A stretch of DNA of 64,000 bases from assembly GCF_001437125.1 (NCBI RefSeq), contig NZ_JQCA01000072.1:22794-86793 (forward strand), read 5' to 3'. This document shows, piece by piece, positions 10,030-17,730 of the stretch (position 1 is its first letter; each line of letters opens with the position of its first letter). The position numbers were made by a program, and so were the translations under genes. Origin of the DNA: Levilactobacillus paucivorans (GTDB taxonomy: Bacteria > Bacillota > Bacilli > Lactobacillales > Lactobacillaceae). The notes beneath the pieces were generated by a model. It was not told the origin of the DNA and searched no databases. It saw only the letters and a list, made by a program, of their open reading frames with translations.

Positions 10030-11871
10030 TTAAGCTAAGTTATTTCCAGTAAATTGACTGTTATACAGGTCGGCGTAGAAGCCATTGGCGGCCAGCAGAC
10101 TGTCATGGTTACCCGTTTCAACGATGTGTCCATGATTCATGACCACAATGTTCTCGGCATTTTGAATTGTCGAGAGTCGGTGAGCCACCACGAAGCTGGT
10201 CCGGCCAGCTAACAGCCGTTCCATCGCGTGTTGAATCAGCATTTCGGTCCGCGTATCTACGGAACTCGTCGCTTCATCCAAGATTAAGACATCTGGGTTC
10301 GCCACGAAGGCCCGCGCAATCGTCAACAATTGACGTTGCCCTTGTGAGATATTCGTTGCAGACTCATTCAGGATGGTGTCGTACCCTTCCGGTAATTGGC
10401 GGATAAAGGTATCGGCGTGAGCAGCCTTGGCAGCGGCGTAAACGTCGTCTTCCGTGGCATTCTCACGACCATACTTGATGTTGTCGAAGATCGATCCTGT
10501 AAAGAGCCAAGTATCTTGGAGCACCATGGCAAAGTTACGACGGAGGTCCGACCGTTGCGCGGTCATCGTATTCTGACCCCGGTACTTGATTTGCCCGGAG
10601 TTGACATCGTAGAAGCGTTCCAACAAGTTGATGATCGTGGTCTTCCCAGCCCCAGTCGGTCCAACAATGGCCACCATCTCACCCGGCTTGACCTTCAGAT
10701 TGAAGTCCGCAATCAGTGGATTCTCTTCGTTGTATTGGAAGGCCACGTCATCGAATTCGATCACACTGTCACCAGCAGCAGTTGCCGTTGGTAAAGGCGT
10801 CGTTTCCGGTTCGGTCATTTCTTCCTCATCCAACACAGCAAAGACCCGTTCTGCGGAAGCAATCGTGGCTTGAATCGTGTTGGTCAGGTTGGCCATCTGT
10901 GTGATAGGTTGTGAGAATTGGTTGGTGTATTGCAGGAAAGCCTGCACGTTCCCTAAACTCACTTGACCATGAGCGACCTGAATCCCACCGATCACGGCGA
11001 CAGCCAGGTAATCCAGGTTCTTGACGAAGTTCATCAATGGGAAGATCAGACTGGAGACGAATTGGGCCTTCCAGGCTGATTGATAATACTTCTTATTGTG
11101 TTCTTCGAATTGTTCCTGAGTAGCTTTTTCCCGGTTGAACGTCTTAACCACCGTGTGGCCAGCGTAAGTTTCTTCAACCGTATTGTTCAGTAGCCCTAAG
11201 TTCTTTTGTTGACCAGCGAAGAAACGTTGTGACTTAGGCGCCACAATCATGACAACAACCAGACTCAGTGGCACGGAAAGTAAAGCCACTAAGGTCAGCC
11301 AGCCACTAATCGTCAGCATCATGTATAAGACCCCGAAGAAGGTCAGAATACTTGTCACCATTTGCGACAGCGTTTGTTGCAAAGTTCCCCCGATATTATC
11401 CATATCGTTGGCCATCCGGGACATCAGATCCCCATTGCTATGGGTATCGTAGTAACTGATTGGCAACCGTTGCATCTTATGCTTCAAGTCACTCCGCAAT
11501 TGGTAAACTACCTTTTGAGCGATCCAGTTCATGATAATGGACTGAATCACGTTGAAGATCGCGGCAACCCCATACATAACCCCAACAACCAGTAAGATTT
11601 GACCAATCTTACCAAAGTCGACAGGGAACCCATGAATTGGTAGCCCCGCCTTCAGTTCAGCTTGGCCCTTCAGAACACCCTTAAATAACTCAGTCGTGGC
11701 CTTCCCTAAAATCTTAGGGGTCTTAATCTGCAGAATAACCGCTACCGCGGCAAAGGCCAGGACAATGAAGATCCCAACCAGCCAACGTTTCATGTAGCGG
11801 AATAAGCGGAACGTCGTCTTCCAAAAGCTTTGTGGCCGTTGTTTCATGGCCGATCCACGTCCATTACGCAT
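10030..11871 (-). CDS. ABC exporter half-transporter, LmrD/YheH-like
   Basis: One half of a heterodimeric ABC multidrug-type exporter: six membrane helices, then a nucleotide-binding domain with Walker A GPTGAGKT (404-411), Walker B ending LDEATSS (catalytic Glu 533), and a non-canonical signature ISQGQ instead of LSGGQ (508-512). I place the start at ATG 11871, which overlaps the stop of the preceding subunit (ATGCGTAA) and has AAGGGGGAT upstream; a start at 11880 would be inside that site. The partner's weak Walker B pairs with this odd signature in the degenerate ATP site. Confidence 0.92.
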   Translation of the reverse strand: MRNGRGSAMKQRPQSFWKTTFRLFRYMKRWLVGIFIVLAFAAVAVILQIKTPKILGKATTELFKGVLKGQAELKAGLPIHGFPVDFGKIGQILLVVGVMYGVAAIFNVIQSIIMNWIAQKVVYQLRSDLKHKMQRLPISYYDTHSNGDLMSRMANDMDNIGGTLQQTLSQMVTSILTFFGVLYMMLTISGWLTLVALLSVPLSLVVVMIVAPKSQRFFAGQQKNLGLLNNTVEETYAGHTVVKTFNREKATQEQFEEHNKKYYQSAWKAQFVSSLIFPLMNFVKNLDYLAVAVIGGIQVAHGQVSLGNVQAFLQYTNQFSQPITQMANLTNTIQATIASAERVFAVLDEEEMTEPETTPLPTATAAGDSVIEFDDVAFQYNEENPLIADFNLKVKPGEMVAIVGPTGAGKTTIINLLERFYDVNSGQIKYRGQNTMTAQRSDLRRNFAMVLQDTWLFTGSIFDNIKYGRENATEDDVYAAAKAAHADTFIRQLPEGYDTILNESATNISQGQRQLLTIARAFVANPDVLILDEATSSVDTRTEMLIQHAMERLLAGRTSFVVAHRLSTIQNAENIVVMNHGHIVETGNHDSLLAANGFYADLYNSQFTGNNLA

Positions 11872-13597
11872 CGACAACATCCCCCTTCCGCAGTTGTGAT
11901 TCGAGAATTTCTTGATAAGTCTTGTTGTTTGCTTTCAGTTCATCATGTGTCCCTTGACCCACGATTTCACCTTCGTCGACGACCAAAATCAGGTCGGCAT
12001 CGGCAACCGTTGAGACCCGTTGGGCCACAATGACGGTCACCCCATCTTGAACCTGTTGGTCCTTACGTAATTCCTGCCGTAACAGGGAGTCCGTCTTAAA
12101 GTCCAACGCAGAGAAGGAGTCATCAAAGATGTAGACACTGGCACGCTTCAAGATTGTCCGGGCAATGACGAGTCGTTGCCGTTGACCACCAGAGAAGTTC
12201 GCCCCATCTTGTTCGACGACGGCCTCGAGGCCCCCTTCTTCCTTGACGAAGTCACTGGCTTGGGCAACGTCTAAGGCATGCCAAATTTGGTCATCCGTGG
12301 CATCGGCCATCCCGTAGGTCATATTCTCCCGAATATCACCAGAGAACAGCACCGCCTTCTGTTGCGTGATAGAAATCACGTCATGCAGATCGTGTTGGCT
12401 AATTGCCGTTAACGCGGTCCCATTGACCCGAATTTGCCCACTCTCGGGGTCAAACAACCGGGGAATCAGGTTAACCAGTGTTGATTTACCCGATCCCGTT
12501 CCCCCAATAATGGCAACCGTCTGTCCAGCCGTAGCACTGAAGTTCACGTCCTTTAAGGCGAGCTCCTCGGCACCCGTATAACGGAAGTTCACGTGGTCAA
12601 ACTCAAGGCTTGACTTGCTATCCTTCAGGCTAACAGGTTGATCGGCATCGTTAATCTTCGACTTCAGGTCCATGACCTCGTTAATCCGTGCAGCAGAGGC
12701 CTGCGCCCGGGGCACGAAGACGAAGATCATGGAAACCATCATGAAGCTAATCAGGATCTGCGTGGCATAGGTCATGAACGCCACTAAGTTCCCCACTGCC
12801 ATGGATTGGTTGGCAATCAATTGTCCCCCAAACCAAACGATCCCAATATTAGTCCCACTAATAATGAGCGTAATCACGGGGAACATCAGTGAAACAATCA
12901 TGAAGACCTTAATCCCAGTCTTCGTGTAGTCTTGGTTAGCCTCTTCAAAACGGTCCTGTTCAAATTGGTCTTGGTTGAAGGCCCGGATAACCAGAACCCC
13001 CGTTAACCCTTCTCTAAAGGTTAAGTTAATTCGATCAATCTTCTTTTGTAAACTCTTGAATAATGGCACAGCAAAATACATGATCGTGCCGGTAAATACC
13101 GCCAATACAGGCAATGCCACCAGGAAGACCATGGTGAGTCGAGGACTCTTGACGTAAGCCAGCACCCCAGCACCAATCAACATAATTGGCGCCATTAACA
13201 TCATCCGGAGCATTTGCACCATGACGTTTTGAATCTGAACCACGTCATTGGTGGTCCGGGTAATCAGGGACGCATTCCCAACCGTTTCAAACTCTTCAGT
13301 TGAGGAGAACGTCACCTTCTTAAAGATCGACGATCTGATGCGTTGCCCCATCTTCTGCGACTGTGTTGCCGCAAAGTAAACGTTCCCTGCGGAGCCCAGT
13401 ACACCGATGAAGCTTAACAGTAACATCCGTCCACCGGTTGACCAGATATAACCGATATCATTTTGGGCAATCCCCTTATCGATAATATCGGAGGTCAGCG
13501 TGGGTAATGACAAATCACAGATAACTTGAACCACCATGAATGCCACTGCCAGGAATACCGCCCACCAGTCCAAATGTTTTCGGGCAAGTCGTATCAT
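11864..13597 (-). CDS. ABC exporter half-transporter, LmrC/YheI-like
   Basis: The 577-residue partner of the exporter. It has a transmembrane domain (residues 1-310) and a nucleotide-binding domain with Walker A GGTGSGKS (365-372), a canonical FSGGQRQR signature (468-474), and Walker B FDDS, in which the catalytic glutamate is replaced by Asp 493. This is the hallmark of the subunit contributing the degenerate site in heterodimeric exporters such as LmrCD and BmrCD. The substrate is not known; drugs or lipids are typical. It is the first gene of the two-gene operon. Confidence 0.92.
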   Translation of the reverse strand: MIRLARKHLDWWAVFLAVAFMVVQVICDLSLPTLTSDIIDKGIAQNDIGYIWSTGGRMLLLSFIGVLGSAGNVYFAATQSQKMGQRIRSSIFKKVTFSSTEEFETVGNASLITRTTNDVVQIQNVMVQMLRMMLMAPIMLIGAGVLAYVKSPRLTMVFLVALPVLAVFTGTIMYFAVPLFKSLQKKIDRINLTFREGLTGVLVIRAFNQDQFEQDRFEEANQDYTKTGIKVFMIVSLMFPVITLIISGTNIGIVWFGGQLIANQSMAVGNLVAFMTYATQILISFMMVSMIFVFVPRAQASAARINEVMDLKSKINDADQPVSLKDSKSSLEFDHVNFRYTGAEELALKDVNFSATAGQTVAIIGGTGSGKSTLVNLIPRLFDPESGQIRVNGTALTAISQHDLHDVISITQQKAVLFSGDIRENMTYGMADATDDQIWHALDVAQASDFVKEEGGLEAVVEQDGANFSGGQRQRLVIARTILKRASVYIFDDSFSALDFKTDSLLRQELRKDQQVQDGVTVIVAQRVSTVADADLILVVDEGEIVGQGTHDELKANNKTYQEILESQLRKGDVVDA

Positions 13598-13769
13598 TGA
13601 ATCTTGGCCTTCTTTCTTTAATTGACAATCGAGTAACTCTGTAAACTACATATGCGATAATTATACTCGCCTGAAATCCGTTTGCAATACAGGATTTCGA
13701 AACAAACTAGACACTGGTAAAGCCCCAAATATTTGTTACAATGAAGACACCGAAGGGAGTAATCGAACC

Positions 13770-14099
13770 GTGGCGAGTAATTCAGATTCAATCTATAATG
13801 TCTTAACCTATATTCATCGAAACCCACAAAAGGTGACCTTTATTCCACAGGTCAACAGTAACGTTGTCGCCATTGGTGTCCCCGATTCCGTAACGGTCTC
13901 GGACCCCGAAATCTACTTTCCAGCCAACCACTTATTGGTTAGCCGAATGGACGACGACTTCCTAGCCAAGAACGGCGATCTCCTCGCTGATTTCTTCGAA
14001 CGGACCACCAGTTCCAAATTAGATTACCAAGAGGTCTGGATTACCACCGGCTATGTTACTGCGGAAAAGACCTACCTCGTGGAACTCTCATTTGAATAG
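13770..14099 (+). CDS. Uncharacterised 109-aa protein
   Basis: I do not recognise the family. The start is GTG at 13770 with AAGGGAG nine bases upstream, and a TACAAT box lies at 13738. The protein is acidic, without membrane segments or signal peptide, with a beta-rich look (VTFIPQVNSNVVAIGVPDSV) and a conserved-looking ending. It is transcribed divergently from the ABC exporter and closed by a bidirectional terminator, so it looks like a true monocistronic gene. Confidence 0.7.
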   Translation: MASNSDSIYNVLTYIHRNPQKVTFIPQVNSNVVAIGVPDSVTVSDPEIYFPANHLLVSRMDDDFLAKNGDLLADFFERTTSSKLDYQEVWITTGYVTAEKTYLVELSFE

Positions 14100-14106
14100 T
14101 AACCTG

Positions 14107-14138
14107 AAAAAAAGCCTCGGCATTGCCGAAGCTTTTTG
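14107..14138. terminator. Bidirectional terminator
   Basis: AAAGCCTCGGC and GCCGAAGCTTT form a stem with loop ATT (one mismatch), flanked by A-run and T-run, so it can serve the convergent genes on both sides. Confidence 0.85.
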
Positions 14139-14144
14139 ATTATC

Positions 14145-14354
14145 TCAATTAAATAAGGCTCGTCCGGCCCAAACGCCACCACCAACGACCAGTACCGCCA
14201 CTAAGAAAAACCGAAACAGGGCGGCGAAGGCCACGAGAATGACGAGTCCAATCACCAGGGTGCCAACCAATCCTAAGACCCACCCCGCCAGGCCAAAAAC
14301 CAGACGTAGGATTGGGAACAATAGAAGAAGTCCTAATAATAAAAGAATCACCAT
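14145..14354 (-). CDS. Small hydrophobic membrane protein (69 aa)
   Basis: Almost entirely hydrophobic: two to three membrane segments rich in Leu, Val and Gly, ending in GGGVWAGRALFN. I start it at ATG 14354 because GGAG lies five bases upstream; the open frame extends 17 codons further to a TTG without a ribosome binding site. It ends at the bidirectional terminator. The family is not recognised; similar short Gly/Leu-rich proteins are common in lactobacilli. Confidence 0.55.
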   Translation of the reverse strand: MVILLLLGLLLLFPILRLVFGLAGWVLGLVGTLVIGLVILVAFAALFRFFLVAVLVVGGGVWAGRALFN

Positions 14355-14448
14355 CATCGCTCCATTCATTATAACTAGGAGCCAGTTTACACTATTCTCC
14401 CACAAGTTTCACGGGAGAGCCTCCGCGTTTGATAAAAATTTTAATTAC

Positions 14449-15570
14449 TCAACCGTAATCTGTTCCCGACCATTTTTTTTTGGAGCGATACAGGTTGGTA
14501 TCGACTCGTTTGTAGAAATCCAAAGGGTTATGATCCGCTTCCCGAAGCTCAGAAACACCGACTGAGACGGTCACCTGGATATTAACCTCGTTATAAGCAA
14601 TGTCCAAGTGCTTTACGGCATCGAACACCCGTTGAGCCACAGCGCTGCTCATTGCCAGATCGTAGTCTGGTAGAAGAATGTTGAATTCTTCCCCACCCGT
14701 CCGGTAGAGCACTGCCTTCGGGTCATCCTGCTTTAACACCGTCGTAACTTTTGCAGCAACTTGTTTTAGAACCTCATCGCCAGCTAAATGGCCGTGGGTA
14801 TCATTCACTTGTTTAAAGTGGTCAATATCAAACATAATCATGGCCAGACTCGTCTGGTGCTTGGCACTATGCCGGAAGTAATGCCCCACTGCCCGGTCAT
14901 AGGCGGCGAAGTTCTGCACGTGAGTCAGCGCATCCCAGTTGGCCGATTGGAAAAGCCGTTCCTTGATTCGCCGATCGCGATCCTGAATCTGGAAGTAGCC
15001 ATACATCAGGACGACTAGAATCGTATAGTTTCCCAGCTCCTCGGCATACGTCTGCCAGTCCAAGTGGAAACGGAGACAGACAATGCCCCAAAGCGCCGCG
15101 GCAAAGATCACAGCGATGCCCAGGTAACGCAAAAAAGGTCGACGCCACAGATGGATACTCTGTTGGTACGAGACCACATAGAAAAGAACAAACAGAATCG
15201 TATAGGCCCATGAGAGTGGCTGATTTACATTGCCGTTTAAGAACATGAAGCCGACAGACGCAATGAAAATCACCCAGTATGGAATCCGTAGTTGCAGGAA
15301 GTAAGCAACAAAAATTAAGAGTAATAATTGAAAGGTCGTAAAGGTCCATGACAAGTGACTGTTACGAACCAGGAGTTGTAGGGCAAAGACTGACACCACC
15401 GCACAAAACGTCCCTACGGCAATTTGTACCTTTTTGACATCGATCGGTTTGTTTGATTCTTTCACCCGCGACGTTGTCCAGTTGAAAATAGCCCAGTACA
15501 GGGTAATGACACCCAAAACGAAGAAGATACTGGTAATAATTGGGGGAACTAGCCAAAGTGACCAAGCCAT
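14449..15570 (-). CDS. Membrane diguanylate cyclase (GGDEF domain)
   Basis: Predicted to make cyclic di-GMP from two GTP. The N-terminal half (about residues 5-190) has six or so membrane helices and no known sensor domain. The GGDEF domain (about 205-373) has FDIDHFKQVND for metal and substrate, and the active motif GGEEF at 292-296, a functional variant. No RxxD inhibitory site is present before it, so product inhibition is unlikely. Starts: ATG 15570, or TTG 15576 nearer to AAGGAG. It is divergent from an EAL protein, suggesting an enzyme pair for one local pool. Confidence 0.9.
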   Translation of the reverse strand: MAWSLWLVPPIITSIFFVLGVITLYWAIFNWTTSRVKESNKPIDVKKVQIAVGTFCAVVSVFALQLLVRNSHLSWTFTTFQLLLLIFVAYFLQLRIPYWVIFIASVGFMFLNGNVNQPLSWAYTILFVLFYVVSYQQSIHLWRRPFLRYLGIAVIFAAALWGIVCLRFHLDWQTYAEELGNYTILVVLMYGYFQIQDRDRRIKERLFQSANWDALTHVQNFAAYDRAVGHYFRHSAKHQTSLAMIMFDIDHFKQVNDTHGHLAGDEVLKQVAAKVTTVLKQDDPKAVLYRTGGEEFNILLPDYDLAMSSAVAQRVFDAVKHLDIAYNEVNIQVTVSVGVSELREADHNPLDFYKRVDTNLYRSKKKWSGTDYG

Positions 15571-15812
15571 ACTCAACGCGCTCCTTAATTAGTGATAGCC
15601 ACAACTATCACTGGATTTGGCTGAAAAATTCCAGCACTCTTCTATCATAAATCATGATGATTAATAAATCCATAAATCTTTATATAAGATAAACGACCTA
15701 CTCAGTAACTAGTTAACTGCTAGTCCCCGAAAAGTTTTACCTATTTTCCCTACTTAAACCATCAAAAATAAAGTATGATAGTAACAGACAGCCTGTAAGG
15801 AGGATTGTAAAC

Positions 15813-16475
15813 ATGTATCGTTATTTTCTGCAGCCACAATTAGATGTTTCTAATAACTCATTGATTGGCTATGAATTACTGATCCGCCAACAGGTTGATG
15901 ACAAATGGGTCCTCCCCCATGACTTTGCCTCAATCCCGATTGATGTTCAGGCGGATCTGATCCAACGAACAGCTAAGAAGCTCATGCTTAAGATTGGCTC
16001 TGTTTCATTTAATGTCAATCAAAGCCAGTTCGTCGATCCAACCATTGCCGCGGCAATTATCAATGCCCAGCATCAGATTTATCCCATTAATCTGGTCCTA
16101 GAGGTCACGGAAGAAGTCACGGATGAGCAGGTCTCCCATCAACAAATCATCGATCAGGTTCACTATTTCGACGAGCATGGTATCCAGCTGAGTCTGGATG
16201 ACATTGGCACGGGGCTGAATACTTATGACCATCTCGAACCCATCCTGTCCTACGCCAGCGAAATCAAGTTCGCGATGCAAAACTTTCGCCAGGAAAAACG
16301 AGAGGCTGAAATTCCGAATGCCCTCGCCTTCTGGCAGAAGATCGCGTCACAGTATAAGCTACGCCTGATCTTAGAAGGCGTCGAGAACCAAGCCGAACAC
16401 GATATGGCCAACCGCATTGGGGTTGACCTCCGGCAAGGCTGGTTCTATGGTAAACCACACCTCTTTAAACTTTAA
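15813..16475 (+). CDS. Cyclic di-GMP phosphodiesterase (stand-alone EAL domain)
   Basis: A 220-residue protein that is essentially just an EAL domain. The signature is ELL (21-23). Residues matching the catalytic set are present: E21, N68, E97, D129 and D130 in DDIGTG, K152, E188 in EGVE, and Q208. It should therefore hydrolyse cyclic di-GMP to pGpG. GGAGG precedes the ATG and a TATGAT box lies at 15775. It is divergent from the GGDEF gene across a 240-base region and closed by a terminator. Confidence 0.9.
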   Translation: MYRYFLQPQLDVSNNSLIGYELLIRQQVDDKWVLPHDFASIPIDVQADLIQRTAKKLMLKIGSVSFNVNQSQFVDPTIAAAIINAQHQIYPINLVLEVTEEVTDEQVSHQQIIDQVHYFDEHGIQLSLDDIGTGLNTYDHLEPILSYASEIKFAMQNFRQEKREAEIPNALAFWQKIASQYKLRLILEGVENQAEHDMANRIGVDLRQGWFYGKPHLFKL

Positions 16476-16481
16476 CGAAAC

Positions 16482-16509
16482 AAATCCATCCCTTGTGGAT
16501 GGATTTTTT
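16482..16509 (+). terminator. Terminator of the EAL gene
   Basis: AAATCCATCC pairs with GGATGGATTT around CTTGT, followed by TTTTTTG; it starts seven bases after the stop codon. Confidence 0.9.
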
Positions 16510-16652
16510 GATCTATTTGGCGAATTTGAATAACCTTATATTGAACAAACGGAGGACTAAACAAGGTGACCTATCATTTATTTGAAATCCTGTCGTTTCA
16601 AAAACTTAGCCGTTGTGTGGGGCACCACCACTGGCAAATCAACTGATTGGCA

Positions 16653-16679
16653 TTAAAAAAACTACTATTTCTAGTAGCT
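16653..16679 (-). terminator. Terminator of the DUF1648 gene
   Basis: On the minus strand CTACTA and TAGTAG pair, extended by AAAG/TTT bases, followed by TTTTTTT. It abuts the stop codon at 16680. Confidence 0.75.
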
Positions 16680-17045
16680 TTATTTCAGATAAGTCGTAAG
16701 CACAAGGTATAAGTAAGTCAGAGAATTAACAGTCAATAACAGTTGTACGAGCAAAAATGCTATTTTCACCTCGTTACCAACTGGACTTTCCTCACCATAT
16801 CTCGTATCGATAAATTCTGGTCGCGATAAAAAGTCAACAAACAGGCATGCTAACGGCACAAGCAAAACAACATATTTAGCAGTGGTCAAAGCAACCACAC
16901 CACTCACATTTAGTTGCAAGGGGACCCTACTCTTTAACCGTGGATAGGAAGCTAGTGAGAGCCCAAATTCAAACAAGTAAATGACAATGGACACGTAGAA
17001 CGACTTCTTATATAAGGCACTAATCTTGTAAACCAAGGTCGTCAT
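16680..17045 (-). CDS. DUF1648-like membrane protein (121 aa)
   Basis: Three predicted membrane helices (about residues 15-33, 55-73 and 95-115). The segment SYPRLKSRVPLQLNVSG matches the DUF1648 pattern of proline, a conserved VP and a final G, found in small membrane proteins related to the SdpI immunity protein. Bases are more AT-rich than the neighbours. Its function is unknown. It stands alone between the EAL gene and tRNA-Gln, with its own terminator. Confidence 0.65.
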   Translation of the reverse strand: MTTLVYKISALYKKSFYVSIVIYLFEFGLSLASYPRLKSRVPLQLNVSGVVALTTAKYVVLLVPLACLFVDFLSRPEFIDTRYGEESPVGNEVKIAFLLVQLLLTVNSLTYLYLVLTTYLK

Positions 17046-17158
17046 CGCCCTTTATGATTTTTATCAATACCTTTGCGTCTGCGCATAAATAATCTTGGCC
17101 GAATAGTAGCAGGATTGCCAATAGATATCAAATTAAAAAAACCGTTAGTTAAAAATAC

Positions 17159-17202
17159 AAAAAAGCCGTCAGTGCAACGTTTTCACGTCACACTAACGAC
17201 TG
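17159..17202 (-). terminator. Terminator of tRNA-Gln
   Basis: On the minus strand GTCGTTAGTG pairs with CACTGACGGC (with G-U pairs), followed by TTTTTTG, about 20 bases after the tRNA 3' end. Confidence 0.75.
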
Positions 17203-17217
17203 CCGAGTTGTTAATGA

Positions 17218-17290
17218 TTGGGTATACTGGACTCGAACCAGTAAATTACGGATTCAGAGTCCGCCGCCTTACCAATTTGGCTAATACCCA
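17218..17290 (-). tRNA. tRNA-Gln (anticodon CUG)
   Basis: The minus strand folds into a full cloverleaf: acceptor TGGGTAT/ATACCCA, anticodon stem GCGGA/TCCGT with loop CTCTGAA (anticodon CUG), and T arm CTGG-TTCGAGT-CCAG. U1-A72 is typical of glutamine tRNAs. The CCA end is not encoded. It reads CAG codons. Confidence 0.92.
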
Positions 17291-17324
17291 ATAAGCCTGT
17301 TTCCATTGTCGAAACAACTATTTA

Positions 17325-17353
17325 ATAGTAACTTGTTTGGCTATTAGTGTCAA
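17325..17353 (-). promoter_or_regulatory. Promoter of tRNA-Gln
   Basis: Consensus -35 TTGACA (17353-17348), 17-base spacer, -10 TACTAT (17330-17325), placed about 35 bases before the mature tRNA 5' end. Confidence 0.8.
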
Positions 17354-17423
17354 CAAATTTCCACGAAAAAGTTCGCTAAACTGTATGAATTCCCAGCTCA
17401 ATGCAATTTTATGCAGAGAAAGA

Positions 17424-17452
17424 TTGACATTTTTTGGCGAATAGCGTAAATT
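17424..17452 (+). promoter_or_regulatory. Promoter of tRNA-Glu
   Basis: TTGACA (17424-17429), 17-base spacer, TAAATT (17447-17452). The tRNA begins about 22 bases downstream. Confidence 0.8.
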
Positions 17453-17474
17453 AGACATTGCTAGTAAATGACAT

Positions 17475-17548
17475 TGCCCGCTGGTCAAACTGGTTTAAGA
17501 CGTCGCCCTCTCAAGGCGGAGTTACGGGTTCGAGCCCCGTGCGGGTGA
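17475..17548 (+). tRNA. tRNA-Glu (anticodon CUC), with unusual end pair
   Basis: Cloverleaf with anticodon stem TCGCC/GGCGG, loop CTCTCAA (CUC), and T arm ACGGG-TTCGAGC-CCCGT. It reads GAG. The acceptor stem is TGCCCGC/GCGGGTG: pairs 2-7 resemble Bacillus-type tRNA-Glu, but the first pair is U1-G72 instead of G1-C72. The promoter and terminator are strong, so it is probably expressed. Whether it is charged and processed normally is uncertain. Confidence 0.75.
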
Positions 17549-17557
17549 TATTATAGC

Positions 17558-17597
17558 CCACAAACGTTGATATATCAACGTTTGTGGTCTTTTCATT
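17558..17597 (+). terminator. Terminator of tRNA-Glu
   Basis: A perfect palindrome (CCACAAACGTTGA with its complement, 17558-17587) followed by TCTTTTCATTT. Confidence 0.9.
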
Positions 17598-17667
17598 TGT
17601 CCCAAAATCGCCGATAAAATTAGCGTGCACTTTGCACCGTATTCGCCGTTCTAAAGCCCCCATAACG

Positions 17668-17712
17668 ACAAAAAAGTGCTGTAAAACCGTCTTGGTTTTA
17701 CAACACTTTTTG
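17668..17712. terminator. Bidirectional terminator (yfhO gene side)
   Basis: A 17-base arm beginning AAAAGTGCTGTAAAACC pairs with its near-complement around GTCTT, with A-run and T-run on the two sides. It lies 19 bases after the yfhO stop. Confidence 0.88.
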
Positions 17713-17730
17713 ATTACTTATTTAGCTCGA

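Noticed and set aside
16566..16646. 26-codon frame from GTG after GGAGGACTAAACAAG
   Set aside because: Spacing to the ribosome binding site is about ten bases and the peptide shows no helix, signal or pattern; cannot be told from chance.
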